Assembly: GCF_902859735.1 (NCBI RefSeq) | Contig: NZ_CADIJY010000019.1 | Span: forward strand, 24,935 to 88,934 | Origin: Achromobacter aegrifaciens | GTDB lineage: Bacteria > Pseudomonadota > Gammaproteobacteria > Burkholderiales > Burkholderiaceae_B | Direction: 5' to 3' | DNA length: 64,000 nucleotides | Shown: positions 8,905 to 17,682 of the stretch, piece by piece | How the letters are laid out: every line of letters begins with the position of its first letter | Position numbering within the stretch: position 1 is the first letter of the stretch | The notes under the pieces: generated by a model | The model's database searches: none | What the model saw: only the letters and a program-made list of their open reading frames with translations | What the model was told of the DNA's origin: nothing | Program-made: the position numbers and the translations under genes

Positions 8905-9518
8905 TTGCCCGCCCCCTTGCGGCTGGCAAGCCGCTCCCCAGGCACCACATCCGCCCATTCAGACAACCAGTCCAGCGACAGGCCGGGCCTGCGCCAGGGT
9001 CCGTCCAGGCGATCGACAACAGGCTTCAAGCGTCGGGCCTCGGCCACCGAGGCGCGTTCCGCCCTGTGCCAGGACGTAGGCGCCCGGCCGATCCGGCGCT
9101 GCGCGTCGGCATCGCCGTCCGCATAGCCGGCGCCGCTTGCCACATGCGTGCGGCGGGCGATGCGCAACCAGGCCGCGCTGTCCCGATCGAATCGCGCAGC
9201 GCTTGCCGTCACCGACAGCAGTCGCAGATCCGCGCCAAACCATTCGGCCTGCAAGGCGTTGACCTGCGCGGGTGCGATACCCGATAAGGTGCTGGCCTTG
9301 CCCGAGAGCGCCATGCCGCCCGGCGCGGGCAAATTCCGCATGGGTTGTCCCAGGGCGCCTGCCATTGCGGTCTTGCGGCTGGCCTGCGACATTTCCTGCG
9401 CTGCGAATTGCAATCCGCCAATCCAGGACGCCGCCCACAGCAGCAGGGCCAGCAGCGGCAACATCAGCAACGCTTCGACCAGAGCCTGCCCTTGCTGGCG
9501 CGTGGGGATCCGGTTCAT
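8901..9518 (-). CDS. tadE: TadE-like minor pseudopilin
   Basis: 205-residue TadE-family protein. The N-terminal prepilin-like signal is RQQGQALVEALLMLPLLALL: a Gly before the cleavage point, Glu at +5 and a long hydrophobic helix, as in TadE/TadF pseudopilins processed by TadV-type peptidases. The rest is an Ala/Arg-rich periplasmic domain with a conserved-looking W-rich tail. ATGA overlaps at both ends place it in translational coupling with the tadG-like gene and the unknown gene downstream. Confidence 0.8.
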   Translation of the reverse strand: MNRIPTRQQGQALVEALLMLPLLALLLWAASWIGGLQFAAQEMSQASRKTAMAGALGQPMRNLPAPGGMALSGKASTLSGIAPAQVNALQAEWFGADLRLLSVTASAARFDRDSAAWLRIARRTHVASGAGYADGDADAQRRIGRAPTSWHRAERASVAEARRLKPVVDRLDGPWRRPGLSLDWLSEWADVVPGERLASRKGAGK

Positions 9519-10933
9519 GGCGCCCGCCTTGCCTGCGCGGCCTCTGCGGCGCTGACGGCGGACAAGCGCGCCTGCCAGTAAGGGCGGAAAAGCGTGGCAA
9601 GTTCATCACGGCCATCGGCCCGGCGTTCCGGCCGTGCAAAATAGGTTTCCGCCGCGGAAGTGACGGTGACGGCGTCTTCCGGTCCCAGTGCGGCATAGCG
9701 GAACGCCCCCAAGGGTGTCCGGACTGCGCTGTCGCCATCCGTGGTTTTCAAGGATGCGCCGGCAAGCCGGACGGTCACCGCGAAACGCAGGGGATCGCCG
9801 CTGCGTGGCAAGGCGATGTCGCGATAGGCTGGCAGGCCCCGCCCCGGCCAGCGCTGAGCGGCAGCCATGGCGTACGAATTGGCCATGGGATTGGTGAAGC
9901 CGTCGAGCAGATCCCAGTTGGTCGACTGTTCCACCCAGCGCCAGAAATCCTGTTCGGAAAAATCGAGCGGTGGCTCTTCCACGTACTCCAGGCCTTCGGG
10001 CGCCTTGATCTTCTGGCCTTGCGCCGTGCCCCAGCCCACGGCGTATTCGCGGAAATAGCAGCCCCTCCAGCGGTTGAAACGCAGCGCATGGTAGGACTGG
10101 GTATCAAGAGCGCCCCAACGTCCATCCGGCCCCAACCAGGTGGAACCGCGGCGCCGCAACTCGTGACGATGCAAAGGGCACAGCGGATGGACCATCCACG
10201 GATTGCGGCGCGTGACGTTGCGGCGGTGGAGAAACCCGTACCGTTCCGCCGCTTGCTCGACGGCGGGCCGCAATCCCGCCTCGCGCGTGGCCAGGCGACG
10301 CCCCACGTATCCGGGCCAGCCATCGGTCAGCAGCCGCAGGCTCAGGCCCCGGACATGCGCGGCATCGCCATCGGGCAGCGAAGCATCGTTCGACAGATTG
10401 GCGTACAGCACTTTCTTCATGATGCGTTCGCGCGAAGCCGCCAAGCCTGAAACAGCGGACGCCGCGGCTGCTTCCAGAACCTGGTGGACCACTCTGTCGT
10501 GCTCGCCAAACGCCGACGCGAGCCTCTGCTCGGCGTCGGGCACTGCCCGCACCGTTTGGTAGGCTGCCCCCACATCGGGGCCGAACAACATGGCGATCAG
10601 CCCGGCGGGCGGATTGCGGCGGTCGCGCTGCGATTGCATGGTGCGGGCGTACTGCGCCGAGGCAGCCAGCGTGACCAGATGCGCCATGGCGACCTGATGC
10701 GCGATCTGTGTGCGGTTGATGTAGGCCAGGGCATTGAGCGCGCGCGCTTGCTCCAGCGCCCCGCTGTAGGCGGCCGCGTCCGCGGCATGCGTCAGCCGCT
10801 GCCGCGCTCCCACGGTTTGCCCCAGGTTGTACAGCACGACCAGGGATATGCCTCCCACCGCCGCCATCAACAGACCCAGCACCAGCGCCTGGCCGCGCTG
10901 TTGAGCAAGCGGTGCGCAAGAACGCGCGTTCAC
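9515..10933 (-). CDS. tadG: TadG-like pilus assembly protein
   Basis: 472-residue protein beginning with a Flp-like signal (QQRGQALVLGLLMAAVGGISL) and the TadG/Tad-N pattern of a membrane helix followed by AADAAAYSGA(L) (about 50-61), which is characteristic of putative Flp pilus-assembly TadE/G-like proteins. Large periplasmic domain, no von Willebrand MIDAS motif seen. Unlike the tadE-like protein it has Leu rather than Glu at the +5 position, so it may not be processed as a pilin. The start is GTG at 10933, overlapping the pilin stop (GTGA). Confidence 0.78.
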   Translation of the reverse strand: MNARSCAPLAQQRGQALVLGLLMAAVGGISLVVLYNLGQTVGARQRLTHAADAAAYSGALEQARALNALAYINRTQIAHQVAMAHLVTLAASAQYARTMQSQRDRRNPPAGLIAMLFGPDVGAAYQTVRAVPDAEQRLASAFGEHDRVVHQVLEAAAASAVSGLAASRERIMKKVLYANLSNDASLPDGDAAHVRGLSLRLLTDGWPGYVGRRLATREAGLRPAVEQAAERYGFLHRRNVTRRNPWMVHPLCPLHRHELRRRGSTWLGPDGRWGALDTQSYHALRFNRWRGCYFREYAVGWGTAQGQKIKAPEGLEYVEEPPLDFSEQDFWRWVEQSTNWDLLDGFTNPMANSYAMAAAQRWPGRGLPAYRDIALPRSGDPLRFAVTVRLAGASLKTTDGDSAVRTPLGAFRYAALGPEDAVTVTSAAETYFARPERRADGRDELATLFRPYWQARLSAVSAAEAAQARRAP

Positions 10934-11196
10934 TTCGCGTCCGTGGCATTGCCGGTGAAGGACTTGAGCGAACGGGCCTTGGTCTGCGCCGCCGCTTTTT
11001 GCGCCGCCTGTTGTGCCGCGCGGCTCTGCGCACCGCCGTCTTCGCCGGCAAGTTCACGCGCCATGGCGGCGGTCTGCGATCGCACCACCTGGCCGAAATA
11101 CTGGTACACCGCGATGGCCGCCACCGCGACCAAGGCCACGACCACCACGTATTCCGTCATACCCTGTCCCGACTGACGCTTCCGCAACCCTGACAT
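10930..11196 (-). CDS. Flp-like type IVb prepilin, first gene of the Tad operon
   Basis: 88-residue small prepilin. RKRQSGQGMTEYVVVVALVA shows the type IVb arrangement: basic leader, Gly before cleavage, Glu at +5 and Tyr at +6, then a hydrophobic helix to about residue 34. The tail after residue 40 is Ala/Gln-rich and longer than in classical Flp pilins (usual total 50-70 aa). It is the likeliest structural subunit because it is first in the operon and the only Flp-sized gene. A GGAGA ribosome site lies 7 bp before the ATG. Confidence 0.75.
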   Translation of the reverse strand: MSGLRKRQSGQGMTEYVVVVALVAVAAIAVYQYFGQVVRSQTAAMARELAGEDGGAQSRAAQQAAQKAAAQTKARSLKSFTGNATDAK

Positions 11197-11567
11197 ATCC
11201 GTTCTCCGGCACTGTGAAGACAGGCTTCAGTGTCGGCGTCTGCCCCCGGCCTCGCCATTCGCGGATGCCGAGGCGGATAAAGTGATCACGGGTCCGTTGA
11301 CAGTGCACGGGCGGCGGCGGCCCGCCCAGGCTGGCCACCGCGCAAAACGGCATGAATCTTGTAACCCTTTAATATTCAAGGGTTTTCCCTATTGTTCGAC
11401 CTATGGCTCAGCAGTAGATTTGAGTTGCCGGGCTGTCTGACACCCATCGCGTGCGAAGCCGGGCAGGAGCGCCTCAGACTCACCTTGAGCTGGGGCGCTC
11501 TTCCATTTTGCGGCGCGCAAATGCCCCGCTCGGGACAACAGCCCGGACTCGCCCGCCCTACCCAGCG
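11197..11567. other. Intergenic region upstream of the Tad operon, convergent side of the acyl-CoA operon
   Basis: 371 bp without a convincing gene. It should hold the Tad promoter, reading leftward, but no good -35/-10 pair stands out. Two structures are visible. One is a 22-bp near-palindrome at 11363-11384, arms AACCCTT and AAGGGTT around AATATT. The other is a long inverted repeat at about 11468-11501, with arms GAGCGCC and GGCGCTC, which lacks a T-run and so is not a clear terminator for the MaoC gene that ends at 11568. Confidence 0.5.
11363..11384. repeat. 22-bp near-perfect palindrome, possible operator
   Basis: Arms AACCCTT and AAGGGTT flank a central AATATT core, with one mismatched pair. 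It sits 167 bp upstream of the first Tad gene in otherwise GC-rich DNA. Neither strand has a T-run after it long enough for an intrinsic terminator. An operator for a dimeric regulator is the simplest reading, but no regulator gene lies next to it. Confidence 0.4.
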
Positions 11568-12416
11568 CTAAGCGACCCGCAACACCCCATTGTCAATGAC
11601 GATCGCGTCGCGCTCGATGACTTTCGCCCGGAAGGAGCCATCCCGCCAGACGTCTACGCTCAGCGTCTCGCCGGGATACATCGGCCCGGAAAACCGCAGC
11701 GACACGGAACGCACCGCCCCGTTGCCCGCAGGCTGCAACTGCCTGGCGACAGTGTGCGACACCAGGCCAAACGTACACAGGCCATGCAGTATGGGGCGGG
11801 GAAAGCCGGCTGCCTGGGCGACCTGCGGATCGCAGTGCAACGGGTTGTAGTCGCCATTAAGGCGATACACCAGCGCCTGCTCGGGCCGGGTGCGCGCCTG
11901 CACGGTCCAGTCTGGCGGCCCGCCGGGCATGGCGTGCGCCGGGCGCGCCTGCCTGCCCGCGTTCGCCATGCCGCCATCGCCCCTGAGCACGTGGGTCGCG
12001 AAAGTCCGTGCGATGAGCTGCCCCGTGCCGGCATCCGTCAACGTTTTTTCGGAATACAGCAACAGCCCCTTCTCGCCCTTGTCGACAACCTCCACGACGC
12101 GGGTCTTGCCTGTCAGTTCGCCGGCGGCGGGTATGGGATGGAACAGTTCCATTCCCTGTTCGCCGTGCAGCAAGCGCACCGTATCGGCCCCGATATCGGG
12201 CGCATCCAGCCAGAAGCCCGGATAGCCCAGCACCACCGCCATGTAGGGCAGCACCAGCGGATCATGCCGCCTGCCCACGTAGGCCAGGTCGGAGGCATCC
12301 ACAGGATCCTGTCCCAAGCCCACCGACAGCGCGTACAGCATGACATCCCGCTCGGTGTAGCGCTGCCTGATTTCCGGCAATTCGTAGCTCAACAGTTGCT
12401 CATGGCTCAAGCGCAT
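11568..12416 (-). CDS. MaoC-like (R)-hydratase / hydroxyacyl-thioester dehydratase
   Basis: 282 residues with a double hot-dog organisation. The hydratase-2 motif is YRLNGDYNPLHCDPQVA (about 183-199), with the catalytic Asp and His spaced as in MaoC/peroxisomal hydratase 2, and GFPRPILHGLCTFG after it. The N-terminal half is the degenerate hot-dog seen in two-domain hydratases. Likely role: reversible hydration of a 2-enoyl-CoA. It is the last gene of the acyl-CoA operon, 51 bp after the SDR gene, which would oxidise its product. Confidence 0.88.
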   Translation of the reverse strand: MRLSHEQLLSYELPEIRQRYTERDVMLYALSVGLGQDPVDASDLAYVGRRHDPLVLPYMAVVLGYPGFWLDAPDIGADTVRLLHGEQGMELFHPIPAAGELTGKTRVVEVVDKGEKGLLLYSEKTLTDAGTGQLIARTFATHVLRGDGGMANAGRQARPAHAMPGGPPDWTVQARTRPEQALVYRLNGDYNPLHCDPQVAQAAGFPRPILHGLCTFGLVSHTVARQLQPAGNGAVRSVSLRFSGPMYPGETLSVDVWRDGSFRAKVIERDAIVIDNGVLRVA

Positions 12417-12467
12417 GACGTTTCTCCTTTTGGCCCCGAAGACACATCCATGACCACGGCGTCCGGT

Positions 12468-13388
12468 TCAGATCGGATCCCAGCTCATCACGTCGGGCGA
12501 ACGCTCCAGCGGATAGAAGTGCTTCTGCATTGCCGGAATGGCGACCTCGGCAATGCGCTGCGGCGTCCAGCCTTCGCTGAAATGGACGGAGCGCAAGGGC
12601 CGCGGCTGGCTCATCAGCATGATTTCGTTGGCACGCACTGCGAATATCTGGCCGCTGACCTCGCGCGCGGCGTCGCTGAGCAAGTACACGGCCATCGGCG
12701 CAATCTTGCCCGCCTCCATTTTCTTGAGCTTTTCCACGCGGTCCCGCTGTTGCGGCGTATCGGTGGGGATGGAACTGGTCATGCGGCTCCAGGCCGAAGG
12801 GGCGATGCAGTTGGAGCGCACGCCATACCGCCCCATATCCAGCGCAATCATCTTGGACAGGGCCACGATGCCCAGCTTGGCCGCTCCGTAATTGGCCTGG
12901 CCAAAGTTGCCGATCAGCCCTGAAGTCGAGGTCATGTGCACCATCGCGCCGCTCTCCTGTTCGCGAAAGTGCGTGGCAGCAGCCCTGCTGACGAAGAATG
13001 TGCCATCCAGATGCACCGCGATGACGGCCCGCCATTCTTCCTCGCTCATCTTGTGGAAAGAGCGGTCGCGCAGGTTGCCCGCGTTGTTGACCACGCCATC
13101 GATGCGGCCGAAGTGATCCATGGCGCACTGGACGATGGCGTTGGCGGACGCGTACGTCGCGACTGAATCGAAGTTGGCGACGGCCGTCCCGCCCGCGGCG
13201 CGGATCTCGGCGACGACTGCGTCCGCAGGCGCCACCGCGGCGGACAGGTCATCGCCATTGAGCGCGACCCCGATATCGTTGACCACGACCTTGGCGCCCT
13301 CGGCCGCCAATTGCAAAGCTATCTCTCGGCCGATGCCGCCCCCGGCCCCGGTCACCACCGCCACTTTGCCTTCCATCATGCGTTCCAT
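12468..13388 (-). CDS. Short-chain dehydrogenase/reductase, hydroxyacyl-CoA type
   Basis: 306-residue SDR. TGAGGGIG (about 13-20) is the NAD(P)-binding glycine motif, NNAG follows at about 100-103, and the catalytic pair appears as Ser in TSTSGLIG and YGAAK (about 167-171). The protein resembles the dehydrogenase domain of peroxisomal multifunctional enzyme type 2, which fits its position beside a hydratase-2 gene. The C-terminus is about 50 residues longer than a minimal SDR. Predicted to oxidise a 3-hydroxyacyl-CoA; the substrate is unknown. Confidence 0.87.
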   Translation of the reverse strand: MERMMEGKVAVVTGAGGGIGREIALQLAAEGAKVVVNDIGVALNGDDLSAAVAPADAVVAEIRAAGGTAVANFDSVATYASANAIVQCAMDHFGRIDGVVNNAGNLRDRSFHKMSEEEWRAVIAVHLDGTFFVSRAAATHFREQESGAMVHMTSTSGLIGNFGQANYGAAKLGIVALSKMIALDMGRYGVRSNCIAPSAWSRMTSSIPTDTPQQRDRVEKLKKMEAGKIAPMAVYLLSDAAREVSGQIFAVRANEIMLMSQPRPLRSVHFSEGWTPQRIAEVAIPAMQKHFYPLERSPDVMSWDPI

Positions 13389-13450
13389 GCCTGTGTCTCC
13401 TCAAAGCGGGCCTGCCGGCTGCCTGCGGCAGACCCGATACTGTCGATTGC

Positions 13451-14476
13451 CTACTCGGTCGTTACGTTGGCGCGGCGCACCACCTCGGCCCACTTCCTTC
13501 CCTCGCTGCCGATGAAGGCGGCGAACTCCGCGGGCGTATCGGGATTGGGCACCGCTCCCTGGTCGCGGATCTGCTTCTGCATGTCGGGCGTCTGGATGAT
13601 GGCGACCACCTGCTTGTTGATCTCCGACACGACGTCGTCCGGCGTCTTGGCGGGCGCCCACAGGCCGAACCACGACACGACCTCGTAGCCGGGCACGCCC
13701 GCCTCCGCCACGGTGGGCACGTCGGGCAGCTGGTCGCTGCGCTGGGCCGAGGTCACTGCCAGCACCTTCAGCCGGCCCGCCTTGATATGCGGCAACGCCG
13801 AAGGCAGGTTGTCAAAGATCATCGAGATCTGGCCGCCCAGCAGATCCGTCACGGCCGGCGTGCTGCCTTTGTAGGGCACATGCACCATGTCGACGCCGGT
13901 CATCATCTTGAACGTCTCGCCTGACATGTGCAGCGTGCTTCCGTGTCCGGAAGAGCCGAAGGTGAGCTTGCCGGGATGGGCGCGGCCGTAGGCGATCAGC
14001 TCCTTCACGGTGTCGTATGGCGCGTTCTTGGGCACCACCAGGGCATTCGGCACCATGGCGGTACGCGTGATCGGCGCGAAGTCCTTGATCGCGTCGTAGG
14101 GCATGGATTTGTAGAGACTGGGATTGATGGCGTGCGTGCCTATCGTGCCCATCACGAGCGTGTAGCCGTCCGGCGCGGCGCGCGCCACCTGCGCGGTGCC
14201 GATGTTGCCGCCCGCGCCGGGCTTGTTTTCGACCACCACGGACACGCCCCAGTGTTCGCTCAGGCGCTGGCCTATCACGCGTGCCAGGATATCGGTCGTG
14301 CCGCCCGCCGAGAACGGCACGTTTATCGTCACCGGCTTGTTGGGAAAGCCCTGCGCCGTCTGCGCGCCCGCCGCGCCGGCGCCCAGCAGGGCCGCCACTC
14401 CCAGCAACGCCAGGAACGTCAGGGGACGCTTGCGCGCAGAAGCTGCGGGCGCGTCTTTTTTGATTGTCTTGAACAT
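13451..14476 (-). CDS. Bug-family (TctC) periplasmic substrate-binding protein
   Basis: 341 residues. A signal peptide ends near GAGAAGAQ (about residue 39). The Bug fold motifs are present: FPNKPVTINVPFSAGGTTDI, the PGAGG loop (VVENKPGAGGNIG) and PDGYTL. Bug receptors bind small carboxylates, dicarboxylates or amides and are expanded in Bordetella and its relatives. No TctA/TctB membrane genes are nearby, as is usual for orphan Bug receptors. Its place inside the operon suggests it binds the acid degraded by the surrounding enzymes. Confidence 0.92.
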   Translation of the reverse strand: MFKTIKKDAPAASARKRPLTFLALLGVAALLGAGAAGAQTAQGFPNKPVTINVPFSAGGTTDILARVIGQRLSEHWGVSVVVENKPGAGGNIGTAQVARAAPDGYTLVMGTIGTHAINPSLYKSMPYDAIKDFAPITRTAMVPNALVVPKNAPYDTVKELIAYGRAHPGKLTFGSSGHGSTLHMSGETFKMMTGVDMVHVPYKGSTPAVTDLLGGQISMIFDNLPSALPHIKAGRLKVLAVTSAQRSDQLPDVPTVAEAGVPGYEVVSWFGLWAPAKTPDDVVSEINKQVVAIIQTPDMQKQIRDQGAVPNPDTPAEFAAFIGSEGRKWAEVVRRANVTTE

Positions 14477-14518
14477 AGTCTCCTCGCTTTTCTTATCCAG
14501 GTTCAGAGGCGGTCCGCC

Positions 14519-14731
14519 TCAATCCAGCACAGCAAGATCCTGCCCTTCCTCCACTTCATCGCCGACCGCAACCAGAATCTGCGCGATACGGCCTGCTGCC
14601 TCGCTTTCCACGGGAATTTCCATCTTCATGGACTCGACCTTGAAGGCCTCGTCGCCCGTCTGAATCCGTGCCCCCTCTTCCACGCAACACGCGACCACAC
14701 GGCCTGCCACGTTGGAGACGATTTTTTTCAT
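14519..14731 (-). CDS. Biotin carboxyl carrier protein, stand-alone 70-residue form
   Basis: A minimal biotinyl domain. ESMKMEIP (33-40) contains the biotinylated Lys36, and the domain starts almost at the first residue. The usual AccB has an N-terminal extension of about 80 residues, absent here, so this is a dedicated carrier for the adjacent acyl-CoA carboxylase and not the fatty-acid AccB. Its ATG overlaps the stop of the biotin carboxylase gene. Confidence 0.9.
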   Translation of the reverse strand: MKKIVSNVAGRVVACCVEEGARIQTGDEAFKVESMKMEIPVESEAAGRIAQILVAVGDEVEEGQDLAVLD

Positions 14732-16095
14732 GCCAGCTCCTTTACCGACTCTGTTGAAATCACTGCCTGCAAGCCGTCAACGGTCATCGCACCGGCCTGG
14801 AACCGCTCCGACGCGAGCACCTGAAGAATCATGGGAATGTTGGTCTTGATGCCCTCTATCCGCATCGCGCCGAGCGCGCCGGTCAACTCGCGGATGGCGG
14901 CGGCGCGATCATCGGCATGCGCGATGACTTTCGCCACCATGGGGTCGTAATGGCTGGAAACCCGGTTGCCCCGCGCGTAGCCCGTCTCTATCCGCAGGCC
15001 TGGGCGAGGCGGCGGCAACTCGAACGCTTTCAGAACGCCGGGAGATGGCAGGAAACGCACGGGATCCTCGGCATACACGCGCGCCTCGATCGCATGTCCC
15101 GCTACGGCGGGCGGCCTGTCAATCACCGACGACAGCTTTTCGCCCGCAGCCAGGCGGATTTGCGCCTGCACGATGTCCACGCCGGTGACCGCTTCCGAGA
15201 TGGCGTGCTCGACCTGCAGGCGCGTATTGACCTCCAGGAACGAAAAGCCGCTGTCCGGCGTGTACAGCATCTCCACCGTTCCGATGACGTCGTAGCCGAT
15301 CTTCCCCAGGATCGCCGACAGCCGTTCGGCCATGCCAGCCACGGCCTGGCGGTCGATGGCCGGCGCCGGCGCTTCCTCGATCACCTTCTGGTATCTGCGC
15401 TGGGTGGAACAGTCCCGTTCGAACAGGGACAGGACATTGCCAAACCTGTCCGCCAGGAACTGGAATTCGATATGCCGCGGCGACGGCACGAATCGCTCCA
15501 GGTACAGCGCGGCATTGGCAAACGCCTTTTCGGCCATGCCGCTGGCGCGTTCCCAGCAGTCGGACAGCGATTGCGGATCGTGGACGGGGATCATGCCTAT
15601 GCCTCCGCCACCGCCCGCAGGCTTGATCAGCACCGGATACCCGAGTGCGTCGGCGGCCTGGCGTACCGCGACCATGTCGTCGCGAGGCAGGATGCCGGTG
15701 CTGCCGCCTGCCTGCAGGCCATGCCGTTGCATCAACTCGCGCGCGCTCGCCTTGTTGCCCAGCACATCGATCCACCTGGACGAAGGTCCGATGAAGCAAT
15801 GCCCCGCCGCTTCCACTCTGCGTGCGAATTGCGCGTTCTCGGAAAGGAATCCGTAGCCCGGATGCAGCGCATCGGCTCCACAGCGCGCCATGACCTCAAG
15901 CAGCAGGTCCTGGTTGAGATAGCTGGCCCGCGCCGGCGCGGGCCCGATGCAGTAGCTCTCATCGGCCTGGAGCACGTACGGCAGGTCGGCATCGGCCTCG
16001 GAGTACACCGCCACGGATTGCAGGCCCAGCGCCTTCACGGCACGCAGGATGCGCGCGGCAGCGGCCCCCCGGTTGGCAATCAGGATCTTCTTCAT
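14728..16095 (-). CDS. Biotin carboxylase subunit of an acyl-CoA carboxylase
   Basis: 455-residue ATP-grasp biotin carboxylase. KKILIANRGAAAARILRA is the N-terminal fold signature, HPGYGFLSENAQFA and KPAGGGGGIGM are the substrate and nucleotide loops, and EVNTRLQVEHAISE is the catalytic block. It lacks a C-terminal biotinyl domain, which is supplied by the separate small gene downstream. The second of two in-frame ATGs (16095) is chosen because GAGAGG lies 6 bp before it and would touch the first. It is 10 bp from the carboxyltransferase gene. Confidence 0.93.
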   Translation of the reverse strand: MKKILIANRGAAAARILRAVKALGLQSVAVYSEADADLPYVLQADESYCIGPAPARASYLNQDLLLEVMARCGADALHPGYGFLSENAQFARRVEAAGHCFIGPSSRWIDVLGNKASARELMQRHGLQAGGSTGILPRDDMVAVRQAADALGYPVLIKPAGGGGGIGMIPVHDPQSLSDCWERASGMAEKAFANAALYLERFVPSPRHIEFQFLADRFGNVLSLFERDCSTQRRYQKVIEEAPAPAIDRQAVAGMAERLSAILGKIGYDVIGTVEMLYTPDSGFSFLEVNTRLQVEHAISEAVTGVDIVQAQIRLAAGEKLSSVIDRPPAVAGHAIEARVYAEDPVRFLPSPGVLKAFELPPPRPGLRIETGYARGNRVSSHYDPMVAKVIAHADDRAAAIRELTGALGAMRIEGIKTNIPMILQVLASERFQAGAMTVDGLQAVISTESVKELA

Positions 16096-16105
16096 CTGCA
16101 TCCTC

Positions 16106-17650
16106 TCAGGGCCGGTATCCGGTGGTCACCTGGCCGGGCCGGCGCAGCGGCGCGGCCAGATTGGCGAACTCGACCAGGCGCGCTCGCGTGCAGGCCGGAT
16201 CGATGATGTCCTCGATGACGAAGGCCTCCGCGCTGCGGAACGGGGACGTCAGGGCCCGCACTCTTTCCTCGATCTCCGCGCGCTTGGCTTCCGGGTCGGC
16301 GGCCGCCTCGATCTCGGACCGGTACGCCACCTCCAGGCCGCCCTCGATGGGCAGCGAGCCCCATTGCGCCGATGGCCAGGCATATCGGAAGTTGAAGCGG
16401 CTGGAATTCTGATGGCCGCCCGCTGCCACGCCGAAAGCGCGCCGCATGATCAGCGAGAACCAGGGCACCGTCGACTGCGCGACCGCCGTCAGCGCCCTCA
16501 CCCCGGCGCGCATCACGCCGTCCTTCTCGGCTTCCAGACCGATCTGGAAACCCGCGATGTCGACCAGGTTCACCACCGGCAAATGGAAGGTCTCGGCCAG
16601 ATCGACCAGGCGGGTGAATTTCTCGGCGGTATGCCGGTCCCAACCGCCGCCATAGTGATAAGGGTTGCTGGCGGCGAACAGCACCGGCCAGCCATCCACC
16701 CGGGCCAGGCCGCCGACAATGGCCTTGCCCCAATGCCGGCCGATTTCGAACACGCTGCCGGGATCGAACAAGGTTTCCAGTATCGGCCGGATCTTGTAGA
16801 CCTTGCGCGTGTCCTTCGGGATGGCCGTGCGCAGCCAGTCCTGGTCCGCAGCCACGGTCGGGATCTCGCCCCTGGGCGCAAGATCGTGCACGGAGGCGGG
16901 CATGTACGACAGGAAGCGCCGCGCGGCCGCGAAGGCCTCGTCCTCGGAATCCACCTCGTCGTCCACCACGCCATTGCGCGTATGGATGGCGCTTCCACCC
17001 AGTTCGTTCTTGCCCAGATTCTGGCCGATCTTGGCCACCACCGGTGGACCCGCGATGAACAGCTGCGAAGTGTCCTTCACCATGACGGAATAGTGGCTGC
17101 CCGCCACGCGCGCAGCCCCTTGGCCCGCCACCGATCCGAGGGCCAGCGACACCACCGGGACCTGCGCCAGGTTGCGCGCCACATAGGCCCAGATCTTCAT
17201 CTTCGGCAGCAGCGCATGCCCCATCTTCTCGATGTTCCTGACCGAGCCGCCGCCGCCCGTACCGTCGATGAGGCGCACCAGCGGAATGCGCAGATCGAAC
17301 GCCATCTGCTCGGCGAATATCATCTTGTCGCCCACGGCGCCGTCGTTCGCGCCGCCGCGCACGGTGAAGTCGTCGCCCACGACCACGACGTTTTTACGGT
17401 CCAGCGCCGCGCGCCCCATGATCACGTTCGAGGGCATCACGTGGACCAGGCGGCCCTGTTCGTCATATTCGCCGCTGCCGGCCAATCCGCCGACTTCGAC
17501 GAACGAACCGCCGTCGACCAGCCGTTCGATCCGTTGGCGGATGTCCAGCTTGCCTGCGTCATGCTGACGCTTCACCTTGTCCTCGCCCCCCATGCGCAGG
17601 GAAAACGCCTTGCGGCGCGCCAGTTCGTCCAATTCCTGCGTCCAGCTCAT
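16106..17650 (-). CDS. Acyl-CoA carboxylase carboxyltransferase subunit
   Basis: 514 residues, fused N- and C-terminal crotonase-type carboxyltransferase halves as in propionyl-, methylcrotonyl- and geranyl-CoA carboxylase beta subunits. Motifs include LIDGTGGGGSVRN, GSVAGQGAARVAGSHYSVMV, and the C-terminal NLVDIAGFQIG and RRAFGVAAGG oxyanion segments. The start at 17650 follows GGAGG by 5 bp. Sequence by eye does not decide the acyl substrate. With the carrier and biotin carboxylase genes it forms a complete three-component enzyme. Confidence 0.92.
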   Translation of the reverse strand: MSWTQELDELARRKAFSLRMGGEDKVKRQHDAGKLDIRQRIERLVDGGSFVEVGGLAGSGEYDEQGRLVHVMPSNVIMGRAALDRKNVVVVGDDFTVRGGANDGAVGDKMIFAEQMAFDLRIPLVRLIDGTGGGGSVRNIEKMGHALLPKMKIWAYVARNLAQVPVVSLALGSVAGQGAARVAGSHYSVMVKDTSQLFIAGPPVVAKIGQNLGKNELGGSAIHTRNGVVDDEVDSEDEAFAAARRFLSYMPASVHDLAPRGEIPTVAADQDWLRTAIPKDTRKVYKIRPILETLFDPGSVFEIGRHWGKAIVGGLARVDGWPVLFAASNPYHYGGGWDRHTAEKFTRLVDLAETFHLPVVNLVDIAGFQIGLEAEKDGVMRAGVRALTAVAQSTVPWFSLIMRRAFGVAAGGHQNSSRFNFRYAWPSAQWGSLPIEGGLEVAYRSEIEAAADPEAKRAEIEERVRALTSPFRSAEAFVIEDIIDPACTRARLVEFANLAAPLRRPGQVTTGYRP

Positions 17651-17682
17651 TGCTTCCTCCCATGACGGCGCCAGCCTGAAAC

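Noticed and set aside
11461-11505. Inverted repeat GAGCGCC/GGCGCTC as a terminator of the acyl-CoA operon
   Set aside because: Loop is long and no T-run follows on the minus strand, so intrinsic termination is not supported.
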